From: Symbiodinium natans
Lineage: Eukaryota > Sar > Dinophyceae > Suessiales > Symbiodiniaceae
DNA length: 64,000 nt
Assembly (NCBI GenBank): GCA_905221605.1
Contig: CAJNDS010002210.1
Location: 437,581 to 501,580, forward strand
Reading direction: 5' to 3'
In this document: in pieces, positions 48,589 through 60,600 of the stretch
How positions within the stretch are numbered: position 1 is the stretch's first letter
Layout: each line of letters opens with the position of its first letter
Notes under the pieces: generated by a model
The model's input: the letters and a program-made list of their open reading frames with translations, nothing else
Told to the model about the DNA's origin: nothing
Databases searched by the model: none
Made by a program: the position numbers and the translations under genes

Positions 48589-50594
48589 ATGCGAGGCTTG
48601 CTGCGGACAGTTGGCCGGAAGACGCAATTCACGTCGAAGGTCGATCTTATCTCGGCAAGCTTGAACATGATTGGCTTTCTGCGAGAAGTTGAGAAGCATC
48701 CCTGCCTGTATTACAACGAACGCATCCTGCGCGAAGCAGTCCGACGCTATGAGAACATCTGGCTTCCTCTATTGGCAAAGGTAGGGCCTGAAGGACTGCT
48801 GCTGATTCCTCCACTGGACGTGGAATGGGTGTGGCATTGCCACATGCTGTGCCCTACATCTTATGCGCAAGACACCTCTGCTGTGGTGGGCACCATGCCA
48901 GATCACCGCATGCTGCCGCGCGATGGCCACTACAAGGCCAATGCGAGGCTTCAGTGGGAGAAGGTTTCGCAGGAACCTTTCGATGCTTGGTAGCCCAGTG
49001 GTACCCTTCAATCTTTTTTTTGGTGGGGGGGGGGGGGGGGTTATGGGTTCCCTTATAAAGTAACTACCACAAAAAAGGTAACTACCACAAAAAAGGGTGC
49101 CCTTATAGATAATATGGTTGCTGGGCTACTAAGGATGTAGACCTGCACTTGCCGCTACTGGAGGCTGCCAGCGAAACGAAGCCTTCCAGCAAGATCAAGT
49201 ACGACATCATCGCGGCAGCTGCGCGACAGGCTGCTTTCCACTACCAGGTGGCCGTGATGCCTCAGTACCAAGACCGATTCTTCTTGCGCACCGCTGCAGA
49301 CCGGTACCTGAACAAGTTCCTGTACCTGAAATTATGCCACCCAGAGAGCGTGTTGGTGCCAACATATGACATCGACTGCATCTGGCATGCGCACATGCTC
49401 CATCCTCAGCAGTATGCCGAAGAGACCCCCGCACTCTGCGGGCAGCTCGTCCCTCATGACGACAGCCTTAATGACCGCTGCCATGGTGGGCATTTGGAAC
49501 AACAATGGATCATGACACAAAGGGCTTGGAAAGACGAGTTTGGTGAAGATGGTCCCGATATCCGTGGAGGCATGTTTCGTGGCATCGCCACACTCGAGGA
49601 GCGTCAGCAGAAGCAACAACAGGAACAGACTTTGCAAATATGCGCAGGAGGCAGTTTCAACATCGCCAGAGGTGACAACTATGCCTTTCTGCCAGATCAC
49701 CATATCTCGTGGCTCCATCGTCAAGGGTTGAGGCTGGATGAGTGCAGTCGGCGTTTCAGCTGCGCCCGAGACCTTGCCGCACAAGTCGTTCATGGAACTG
49801 CCAATGGCAGGCGCCGAAGCTTCATGGAAGTCGTCCGGCTTGGCACCTCTTGTCCGCTTGTCACAGCGCACACCGCCGATCTGCCGGCACGCAAGCAGCT
49901 CTCCCTGTTTTCGGGGTGCCCAAGCCTCGCAGAGTCTGAGCAAGCACTGATCCTGCGAGTGGCCTCGGAGGATGTGGGGGTGCTTGTTGGACATTGGAAG
50001 AAGTTCTCCGGTCTGCGAGAGGTTCCAGGCCATCTTGTTGTGAAGCTCTTCTCATTGAAGAGGATGAGAAGCGTGCGTGTTCGGAGTCTCGGCCAAGAAC
50101 AGCCGAGCGTGCCTCCCACCTTTCACATTCCCTTGGGAGAACTTGGGGTTGCTGGCTGCACTGCCCTGGCAGAGATCGACTTGGCAAAAGCAGAAGTTCG
50201 TGGAATCAGCACAGGTGCTGAATCTGCGGTCAGCTATGGATTCGCACTTGCCCTGGCTATGCTGCATGTGTCGGTGCAACCTCGCATCGGTGTGCGACCT
50301 GATCCCCCTGAGGCGCGTGATGCACCTAGGTCACGTGATGCACATGGTCCGTTTGTCTATCCGGAGCTTACGCTGGAACACCAGAGGTTCGATATGCTTC
50401 GGGCAGCAGGAGGACAAGGTTTTTCCGGATATCAGTATGATGCTCCGGAAGGCACCGAAGGCATGGGAGGCTCGGAAAGCGCCGACGCCGGCGGTTGTGG
50501 AGCCTGTGGAACTGGTGGAGGTCACCTTGGACAGACTTGGAAAAGCAATGTTTTTGAGTTTTTTGCCGGGGGCCCGAAAATAATCCGAGTCTAA
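48589..50594 (+). CDS. GRDP/DUF1399-like glycine-rich-domain protein, two exons
   Basis: Exons 48589-48981 and 49134-50594 join at phase 0 to 617 residues. Family signatures occur twice: WHCHML at residues 82-87, after a region reading VDLISASLNMIGFLREVEKH, and WHAHML at 215-220 followed by HPQQYAEE. The second half includes a Gln-rich stretch (EERQQKQQQEQ). A beta-rich region follows, then a Gly/Cys-rich tail (SADAGGCGACGTGGG), as in plant GRDP proteins. Their molecular role is poorly known; they are linked to stress and signalling in plants. The start is the first in-frame ATG before the conserved region; an upstream exon cannot be excluded. The single intron is a family A element with a perfect GATG duplication. 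Confidence 0.82.
48982..49133 (+). mobile_element. Intron of GRDP gene = family A introner, GATG duplication
   Basis: GATG at 48982-48985 recurs at 49134-49137 after CTACTAAG. Splicing as GA-AG gives CCT TTC GAT GTA GAC in frame. The element ends are CTTGGTAGCCCAG and CTGGGCTACTAAG. The interior pairs GGTACCC/GGGTGCCC and contains a G-run and a doubled AACTACCACAAAAAA. Confidence 0.85.
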
Positions 50595-51635
50595 GCCTTG
50601 GGAAAAGCCCATTGCAGTTTACCCTAAACCCTAACCCCTAAACCCCTAAACCCTAAACCCTAAACCCTAAACCCTAGACCCTAGACCCTAGCTCTCGGAC
50701 ATTCTGTCACTCTGTGCAGCTTCTCCTGCGCGTCGGGAGGTTCATGTGTGTGTGCAGCTGGAAAGAGCGGCCCAGTGCTTTATACTTGGGTAGGCCCCAA
50801 CCCGTCACTAATAAGTCCTTAAGAACCCCCCCCCCCCCCCCAAAAAAAAAAAAAAAACAAAACAAAGAAACAACTATTCTTCCCTATGAAGGGTAATATA
50901 TGGGGATTTTGTTTTTTGTTTTTTGGGGGTTCTTAGAGCAAATAGTAGGTCAGAGTGGCTTCGAAACAGGGAAAGGATCTCATTTTCCTAGGCCCCAGAT
51001 GTATGAATGAAAGTCTCACTGGCCTTACTGAGGCCCTAATCCACTCATGCACTAAACCCTAATTCAGCCGTATTCCCCAAGCACCCGAAGTCCCAACGGG
51101 GCAGTCTCCAGAATCATGGGGTGCGGGGGGTTCATGGGAGTAGGTACCTACTTGGAGGTTCATGGTACTTATTGGCCAGTTGTAACTGTACTTATAACCC
51201 ACTTATAAGCCCCTTAACTGCCTTAATGTGGTTACAAGTACAGTTACAAGTACAGTTATGACTTGTTAATGAGTACCATGAACCTCCAAGTATGGGGCTG
51301 CCTGTCGAATGACAAAATGAGTTGGTTGGTCATAGATGGCTGTGTTTTTCGGCTGAGAGCCAAGTGAGCAAAATGGATTGGTCATAGATGCTAGACAATT
51401 ATGTGCGACGAATGGTACAGATAGTTTAAATGGGAGGGCGGGGTGATACCAAGCACATAGTGATATAACGGGACCTTGCGAATCGCCGGCTCAGGCCAAT
51501 CGTAAACCCTAAACCCTAAACCCCAAACCCCAAACCCTAAACCCTAAACCCTAAACCCTAAACCCTAAACCCTGAACCCTAAACCCCAAACCCCAAACCC
51601 TAAACCCTAAACCCTAAACCCTAAACTCAAACAAG
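50595..51635. other. Spacer before the IRG exons
   Basis: It holds CCCTAAA (50620-50690), a C-run plus A-run (50826-50857), the family C copy and CCCTAAA at 51505-51628. No exon is recognised; the N-terminal exons of the IRG gene may be here or further left. Confidence 0.5.
51152..51288. mobile_element. Family C copy, well preserved
   Basis: TTGGAGGTTCATGGTACTTA ... GAGTACCATGAACCTCCAA. The interior has ACTGTACTTATAAC, mirrored by GTTACAAGTACAGT. Confidence 0.85.
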
Positions 51636-54600
51636 GTCACTGGAGCGTCGGGCGCTGGCAAGAGCTCCGTGGTCAACGCCTTGCGGTCTCTACGGGACCT
51701 CGGTGCTTTTGGGGTTTAGGGTTTAGGGCTTAGGGTTTAGGGTTTAGGGCTTATGGCTTACAGTTTAGGGCTTAGGGTTTGGGCTTCTAGGTTCTGTAGA
51801 CTGGGGGGTACGGATGCTGCTGCTGCTGCTGCTGGGGAGTTTGCTGCCACACGTGATCCTCTTTACTGAAACGTGGGGGTCATGATGCTGCTGATGCTGG
51901 GGGTTTGCTGCTTCACGTGCCCTTCCGTGCTGAAAGGCAGGCGCCATGATGCTGCTGATGCTGGGGCTTTGGGGTCATGATGCTGCTGATGCTGGGGGTT
52001 TGCTGCTTGGGGTTTGCTGCTTCACGTGCCTTCCGTGCTGAAAGGCAGGCGTCATGACGCTGCTGATGTTGGGGCTTTGCTGCCTCACGTGCTCCTCTTT
52101 GCTGAAACGTAGGGGTCATGATGCTGCTGGGGGTTTTCTGCCTCACGTGCCCATCCGCGCTGAAAGGCAGGCGTCATGATGCTGCTGATGCTGGGGCTTT
52201 GCTGCCACACGTGCTCCTCTTTGCTGAAACGTGGGGGTCATGATGCTGCTGATGCTGGGGGTTTGCTGCTTCACGTGCCCTTCCGTGCTGAAAGGCAGGC
52301 GCCATGATGCTGCTGATGCTGGGGCTTTGGGGTCATGATGCTGCTGATGCTGGGGGTTTGCTGCTTGGGGTTTGCTGCTTCACGTGCCTTCCGTGCTGAA
52401 AGGCAGGCGTCATGACGCTGCTGATGTTGGGGCTTTGCTGCCTCACGTGCTCCTCTTTGCTGAAACGTAGGGGTCATGATGCTGCTGGGGGTTTTCTGCC
52501 TCACGTGCCCATCCGTGCTGAAAGGCAGGCGTCATGATGCTGCTGATGCTGGGGCTTTGGGGTCATGATGCTGCTGATGCTGGGGGTTTGCTGCTTGGGG
52601 TTTGCTGCTTCACGTGCCTTCCGTGCTGAAAGGCAGGCGTCATGACGCTGCTGATGTTGGGGCTTTGCTGCCTCACGTGCTCCTTTTTGCTGAAACGTAG
52701 GGGTCATGATGCTGCTGGGGGTTTTCTGCCTCACGTGCCCATCCGTGCTGAAAGGCAGGCGTCATGATGCTGCTGATGCTGGGGCTTTGCTGCCACACGT
52801 GCTCCTCTTTGCTGAAACGTGGGGGTCATGATGCTGCTGATGCTGGGAGTTTTCTGCCTCACGCGCCTATGCGTGCTGAAAGGCAGGCTGGGGTTTGCTG
52901 GAGCTCCTCTTTGCTGAAACGTGGGGGTCATGATGCTGCTGATGCTGGGGGTTTTCTGCCTCACGTGCCCATCTGTGCTGAAAGGCAGGCGTCATGATGC
53001 TGCTGATGCTGGGGCTTTGCTGCCACACGTGCTCCTCTTTGCTGAAACGTGGGGGTCATGATGCTGCTGATGCTGGGAGTTTTCTGCCTCACGTGCCCAT
53101 GCGTGCTGAAAGGCAGGCGTCATGATGCTGCTGAAGCTGGGGCTTTGCTGCCTCACGTGCTCGTCTTTGCTGAAACGTGGGGGTAATGATGCTGCTGATG
53201 CTGGGGGTTTTCTGCCTCACGTGCCCATCTGTGCTGAAAGGCAGGCGTCATGATGCTGCTGATGCTGGGGCTTGCTGCCACACGTGCTCCTCTTTGCTGC
53301 GTGGGGTCATGATGCTGCTGCTGCTGCTGGGAGTTTTCTCCTCACTGCCCATCCGTGCTGAAAGGCAGGCGTCATGATGCTGCTGATGCTGGGGCTTTGC
53401 TGCCACACGGCTCCTCTTTGCTGCTGAAACGTGGGGTCATGATGCTGCGATGCTGGGGGTTTTCTGCCTCACGTGCCCATGCGTGCTGAAAGGCAGGTGT
53501 CATGACGCTGCTGATGCTGGGGTTTGCTGCCACACGTGCTCGTCTTTGCTGAAACATGGGGGTAATGATGCTGCTGATGCGGGGGTTTCTGCCTCACGTG
53601 CCCATCTGTGCTGAAAGGCAGGCGTCATGATGCTGCTGATGCTGGGGCTTTGCTGCCACACGTGCTCCTCTTTGCTGAAACGTGGGGGTCATGATGCTGC
53701 TGCTGCTGGGAGGTTTTCTGCCTCACGTGCCCATCCGTGCTGAAAGGCAGGCGTCACGATGCTGCTGATGCTGGGGCCTTTGCCGCCACACGTGCTCCTC
53801 TTTGCTGAAAGGGGGGTCATGATGCTGCTGATGCTGGGAGTTTTCTGCCTCACGTGCCCATCCGTGCTGAAAGGCAGGCGTCTGTGCTGCTGATGCTGGG
53901 GCTTTGCTGCCACACGTGCTCGTCTTTGCTGAAACATGGGGGTGATGATGCTGCTGATGCTGGGGGTTTTCTGCCTCACGTGCCCATCTGTGCTGAAAGG
54001 CAGGCGTCATGATGCTGCTGATGCTGGGGCTTTGCTGCCACACGTGCTCCTCTTTGCTGAAACGTGGGGGTCATGATGCTGCTGATGCTGGGAGTTTTCT
54101 GCCTCACGTGCCCATGCGTGCTGAAAGGCAGGCGTCATGATGCTGCTGATGCTGGGGCTTTTGCTGCCTCACGTGCTCGTCTTTGCTGAAACGTGGGGGT
54201 AATGATGCTGCTGATGCTGGGGGTTTTCTGCCTCACGTGCCCATCTGTGCTGAAAGGCAGGCGTCATGATGCTGCTGATGCTGGGGCTTTGCTGCCACAC
54301 GTGCTCCTCTTTGCTGAAACGTGGGGGTCATGATGCTGCTGCTGCTGGGAGTTTTCTGCCTCACGTGCCCATCCGTGCTGAAAGGCAGGCGTCATGATGC
54401 TGCTGATGCTGGGGCTTTGCTGCCACACGTGCTCCTCTTTGCTGAAACGTGGGGGTCATGATGCTGCTGATGCTGGGGGTTTTCTGCCTCACGTGCCCAT
54501 GCGTGCTGAAAGGCAGGTGTCATGACGCTGCTGATGCTGGGGCTTTGCTGCCACACGTGCTCGTCTTTGCTGAAACATGGGGGTAATGATGCTGCTGATG

Positions 54601-57600
54601 CTGGGGGTTTTCTGCCTCACGTGCCCATCTGTGCTGAAAGGCAGGCGTCATGATGCTGCTGATGCTGGGGCTTTGCTGCCACACGTGCTCCTCTTTGCTG
54701 AAACGTGGGGGTCATGATGCTGCTGATGCTGGGAGTTTTCTGCCTCACGTGCCCATGCGTGCTGAAAGGCAGGCGTCATGATGCTGCTGATGCTGGGGCT
54801 TTGCTGCCTCACGTGCTCGTCTTTGCTGAAACGTGGGGGTAATGATGCTGCTGATGCTGGGGGTTTTCTGCCTCACGTGCCCATCTGTGCTGAAAGGCAG
54901 GCGTCATGATGCTGCTGATGCTGGGGCTTTGCTGCCACACGTGCTCCTCTTTGCTGAAACGTGGGGGTCATGATGCTGCTTTGCTGAAACGTGGGGGTCA
55001 TGATGCTGCTGCTGCTGGGAGTTTTCTGCCTCACGTGCCCATCCGTGCTGAAAGGCAGGCGTCACGATGCGTCACGATGCTGCTGATGCTGGGGCCTTGC
55101 CGCCACACGTGCTCCTCTTTGCTGAAACGTGGGGGTCATGATGCTGCTGATGCTGGGAGTTTTCTGCCTCACGTGCCCATCCGTGCTGAAAGGCAGGCGT
55201 CTGATGCTGCTGATGCCGGGGCTTTGCTGCCACACGTGCTCGTCTTTGCTGAAACATGGGGGTAATGATGCTGCTGATGCTGGGGGTTTTCTGCCTCACG
55301 TGCCCATCTGTGCTGAAAGGCAGGCGTCATGATGCTGCTGATGCTGGGGCTTTGCTGCCACACGTGCTCCTCTTTGCTGAAACGTGGGGGTCATGATGCT
55401 GCTGATGCTGGGAGTTTTCTGCCTCACGTGCCCATGCGTGCTGAAAGGCAGGCGTCATGATGCTGCTGAAGNNNNNNNNNNNNNNNNNNNNNNNNNNNNN
55501 NNNNNNNNNNNNNNNNNNNNNNNNNNNNNNNNNNNNNNNNNNNNNNNNNNNNNNNNNNNNNNNNNNNNNNNTGCTGATGCTGGGGCTTTGCTGCCACACG
55601 TGCTCCTCGTTGCTGAAACGTGGGGGTCATGATGCTGCTGATGCTGGGAGTTTTCTGCCTCACGTGCCCATCCGTGCTGAAAGGCAGGCGTCATGACGCT
55701 GCTGATGCTGGGGCTTTGCTGCCGCACGTGCTCCTCGTTGCTGAGACGTGGGGGTCATGATGCTGCTGATGCTGGGGGTTTTCTGCCTCACGTGCCCATC
55801 CGTGCTGAAAGGCAGGCGTCATGATGCTGCTGATGCTGGGGCTTTGCTGCCGCACGTGCTCCTCGTTGCTGAAACGTGGGGGTCATGATGCTGCTGATGC
55901 TGGGGGTTTTCTGCCTCACGTGCCCATCCGTGCTGAAAGGCAGGCGTCATGATGCTGCTGATGCTGGGGCTTTGCTGCCACACGTGCTCCTCGTTGCTGA
56001 AACGTGGGGGTCATGATGCTGCTGATGCTGGGGGTTTTCTGCCTCACGTGCCCATCCGTGCTGAAAGGCAGGCGTCATGATGCTGCTGATGCTGGGGCTT
56101 TGCTGCCGCACGTGCTCCTCGTTGCTGAAACGTGGGGGTCATGATGCTGCTGATGCTGGGGGTTTTCTGCCTCACGTGCCCATCCGTGCTGAAAGGCAGG
56201 CGTCATGATGCTGCTGATGCTGGGGCTTTGCTGCCGCACGTGCTCCTCGTTGCTGAAACGTGGGGGTCATGATGCTGCTGATGCTGGGGGTTTTCTGCCT
56301 CACGTGCCCATCCGTGCTGAAAGGCAGGCGTCATGATGCTGCTGATGCTGGGGCTTTGCTGCCGCACGTGCTCCTCGTTGCTGAAACGTGGGGGTCATGA
56401 TGCTGCTGATGCTGGGGGTTTCTGCCTCACGTGCCCATCCGTGCTGAAAGGCAGGCGTCACGATGCTTTGCTGCCACACCCGGTGTTCAGGGGTGCAACA
56501 TGGGCCACCGGACTGCCGGTGCTTCAATAAATGGGTTAAGGCTTTATGGTTTGAGCCATCGGGTCTCTAGTGACTCTAGTGCTTAGCGCCCATTTGTGTC
56601 TCCAGGACACCGACAAGAACGCGGCTCAGACAGGCATCACCGAAGCCCGTCACGATTGATAACTGTTGAGGCCAGTTTTCGTAGAAGAAACCTACAGCTG
56701 TCATGCTCGCATGGGCGCGTGCAGCACTCGCTCTCAGCTCGATGTCTTGAAACAGAAGGAAGAGGCTGCAAAGACTTTTCCATCCCTTTTTGTGACCTTG
56801 GCTGTGAAGGATCCTCAACCCTAATTCAGCCCTAAACCCGCAAAGCCTTAAGGTTACCCGGCTGCCAAAGCCGGAGACGTAACCGGAGCCCCCTCTAAGG
56901 CCTCCCAAAACCTGTCAACGGTCACGCGGATGCCAAAATCGGAGCCGAAACCGCACCCCCACCTCCACCCGATTGGCGACGCGGATGCCAAAATCGGAGC
57001 CGAAACCGGACCTCCCCCCCTTTTAGGGTACACGGCCTAGGTTTTATGGATTGAGCCGAAACCCACCCGGAGAATCCCACAACATGTCATGTTCTTAATG
57101 TTATGGGATTCTCGGGTGGGTTTCGCAACCACACTTCTCGACTAGTGAATGCCTAAACATGAGATGCTGAACCCTAAACCCTAGGCCCTAGCCTATGCCC
57201 TAAACCCTAGACCCGTAAGACTCGGGATGTTCACCCCTTAAACTAGCAGTCCGTAATGGGGATTATACTACAGGGGGTATTACAATCCATATCAAGGACG
57301 GTTAGTATAAGGGGAACATCCCAACGTATGACCCTTAAACCCTAAACCCTAAACCCTAAACCCTAAACCCTAAACCCTAAACCCTAAACCCTAAACGCTT
57401 GCTGAGGAGACCACCCTCACGCCGGCGATGTATGCATGGCGGCCTCGAAAGGGACTCTTAGCCCGAAGGAGAGAGTTTCCTTGGAGCCCCTTGAGGGTTC
57501 AGGGTTCAGGGTTCAGGGTTTAGGGTTTAGGGTTTAGGGTTTAGGGTCCTCGATATGAGGGTTTTCAATGGGTGGGGGCATCGAAATGAGGGCACCTTTA

Positions 57601-60600
57601 TCTCAGAAATGTATAGGTGATATTGGTATGGGTGGTTCTCGAACGCAGGGTCCTCTTTTGCGTACCTTACTCAAGGCTCCGTATTGCAATCGGAATCCCA
57701 AAAGACTTTCGGCTGTGAGCCACCCTAACCTCCTACCAAACCCGAAACGCAAAACAATGAACTCAAGGCGCACATGAAAAAAGGAGAAAGGTATGAATGA
57801 GTATAAAAAAGAAACACAATATTCTTGATTGAGTTGTTTCCAAGCTACGGCTGGCGAAGGGCCAGGATTATGAGGGCATGTCCATGCTTACTTGGAGGTT
57901 ATTAACCAGGTATTTTAGGGTTTAGGGTTTAGGGTTTAGGGCTTAGGGTTTAGGGTTTAGGGTTTAGGGCTTTTATGGGCAGTTCTCTCAAGCATGGTCC
58001 CTTTGCGCCCTTTGAAATGCTCGGCACTCGCTGCAGCAGTCCAAGGGCATGCGCCAGCGGAAGCCCCGGAGGGCCCCTCCGTGGTGCAGCAGGCGCTGTT
58101 TGTAGGGTTTAGGGTTTAGGGTTTAGGGTTTAGGGTTTAGGGTTTAGGGTTTAGGGTTTAGGGTTTAGGGTTTAGGGTTAGGGTTTAGGGTTTAGGGTCA
58201 GCAAGTCCAGCTTGAAAAAGGTTTAGTGTTAAGGGGTTAGTGTTAAGGGTTTAGGGTTGGCATGGAAAGTTCGGCAGACATTGGGCTTGGAGTTGACTGA
58301 GGGGTTACTGGAGGTTCAGGGTACCTATAACCTGGGGTTTAGGGTTTAGGGTTTAGGGTTTGGGGTTTAGGGTCGAGGGTTTAGCGTTTAGGGGTACTTA
58401 TAGGCCCCCCGAAGTCGACTTATTAGGTTATAGGTAGACTTATAAGTGGGGGTATCAGTACCCTGAACCTCCAAGTAGACTTGCTAGAGTCAAACATCGA
58501 CTCGCCGACTCCTGAACCGGCAGCACTTGGAATACTTGGATTTAGGGTTTAGGGTTTAGGGTTTAGGGTTAGGGTTTAGGGTTTAGGGTTTAGGGTTTAG
58601 GGTTTAGGGTTTAGGGTTTAGGGTTTAGGGTTTAGGGGACTCAAAAAGGGTTTAGGGGAGCAATGCAATTGAAAGTCCTTGTCCGCCAGGCTAAGTCGCA
58701 TGGCTTGCGTGCCTTCTTCGCATTCCGCAAAAGCATCCCGGCTCCAACGACTCCACCCCCGCGGCACAGCCACAAGCACCTGTTGCCGGGGGAGAGGGGG
58801 AAAGGGGGGGACTCATGATGCCCATGATCTCGGCCCTCTTGGCATGGGCTTGTGCCTTCGCCCTGGCGAAGGAGCTCAAGGAGGCCGCACTTGACATGGA
58901 GGCTGCCGCCACCGCCTAAACCCTAAACCCTAAACCCTAAACCCTAAACCCTAAACCCTAAACCCTAAACCCTAAACCCTAAACCCTAAACCCTAAACCC
59001 TAAACCCTAAACCCTAAACCCTAAACCCGAAACCCTAAACAAGGAGGAAGCCGCCCTGGCCTTGCTGCAACGTCGGGCGGTGGGAACTGGTGAGGGGAGC
59101 TCCCTGAGGCTGGTGCTGGCGGTGAGCCGCCACTCCATCAAGTCCATGATCAAGGATTACAAGGCTTGCGGTAGCCCAGCGGTACCTTTTTTTGGTTCAA
59201 GGTTCCTTTATACATGAAGCAACCAAAAAAGGGTGCCCTTGCAAAAAGTAACTGGGGTACCAACCCTCCCCCCCCCCCCACCCCCCCCCACCCCTCCCCA
59301 CCCCCCCCCCCCCCCCCCCCACCCCCCCCACCCCCCCCACCCCCCACCCCCCACCCCCACCCCCCCCCACCCCCCCCCACCCCCCCCCCACCCCCCCGCA
59401 CCCCCCCCCACACCCCCCCCCCCCCCACCCCCCCCACCCCCACCCCCCCCCACCCCCCCCACCCCCCCCCACGAGAGTTAGATTTCGGGTTTTGAGCCAA
59501 CTGGACCTTAAGCTTTAAGCCTACTGGGAATGTATTGAGTGATTTTTGTATTTTCTCAATGTTATGGGTTTCTTGGGTGGGTGGGGTTTTATTCCAACAC
59601 TTGACAAGCTGCTTGACTAGTGAATGCTCGGACTTGAGATGCTGAACCCTAAACCCTAAACCCTAAACCCTAAACCCTAAACCCTAAACCCCAAAACCCA
59701 AGAAGGGCCTGGGCCTGTCGAACAAGAGCATCGACCAAGCCTATGGCGCTGAGAATAGCGACGCCACGCCGCACGGCCTGCTCTTCGCGACCCAGCTGGG
59801 CCAACACTACCGGAAGCAGTACTTGGAGGTTCATGGGGTACTGAGAACCCCAGTTAGAAGTCTACCTTGTAGCCCTTATAACCTACTTCGGGGACTTAGG
59901 GGGGGGCTTATAAGTACAGTTATAGCTGGGGTTATTAAGTCTACTTCTAACCTACTTAGGGGACTTAGGGGGCCCTATAAGTACAGTAATAGTTGGGGTT
60001 ATAAGTCCCCTGAACCTCCAAGTACGGCCAGGCCCTGTCGCTGGATGGTAAGAGTTGCGAGGAGATTGGGAGCGCGGTGAAGGTCTCTTTGTCATAGGTG
60101 GGGTAACATTTTGCATTCTGAAGAGTACTTAAGGTTTAGGGTTTGGGGTTTAGGTTCTAAACTCAATAAGGGCTAGAAATTCAACATTTTTACATACTCT
60201 CCGAACCATGAGCTAGGTCTATGCAGATGAGGATGATCGGGACCGTGAGAGTGGGAACCGATGGCTGGCAGGCTTCGCCCCAGGGTGCGAGTTGAAGTCC
60301 CACAGTGGAGAGGTCGAGCACTCCGTGCTCCAGGAGGGTAACTTAGTAGTAGAGTAGGTAACCTTTAACCTTGCTGGGTTAACATATTCCCCTTATAATC
60401 CCTTTTTGGGTTAGCCTTTAAATCCCCGAAATACTAGACAACTAAGGTAAGATCTTGCTCCCGGGCTGCGAGTATGCGTCGGAGCAGGAGGTGAAGGGGC
60501 TCATCGGCGGTGACTTCCATGCTTGGGCAGTTGCCAACTTCGGGGCGGAGATGGACGAGCTGCAAGAAATCTTCGGCTGCTGTGCCCCTTCGCTGTGCCC

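Noticed and set aside
51808-56480. CRISPR array or repetitive protein gene
   Set aside because: Units are contiguous with no unique spacers, the period (64/128 bp) is not a multiple of three, and the context is a eukaryotic intron.
59150-59500. Gly-rich and Pro-rich long frames
   Set aside because: They are produced by the C-run with scattered A at 59268-59471, which is intronic low-complexity DNA.
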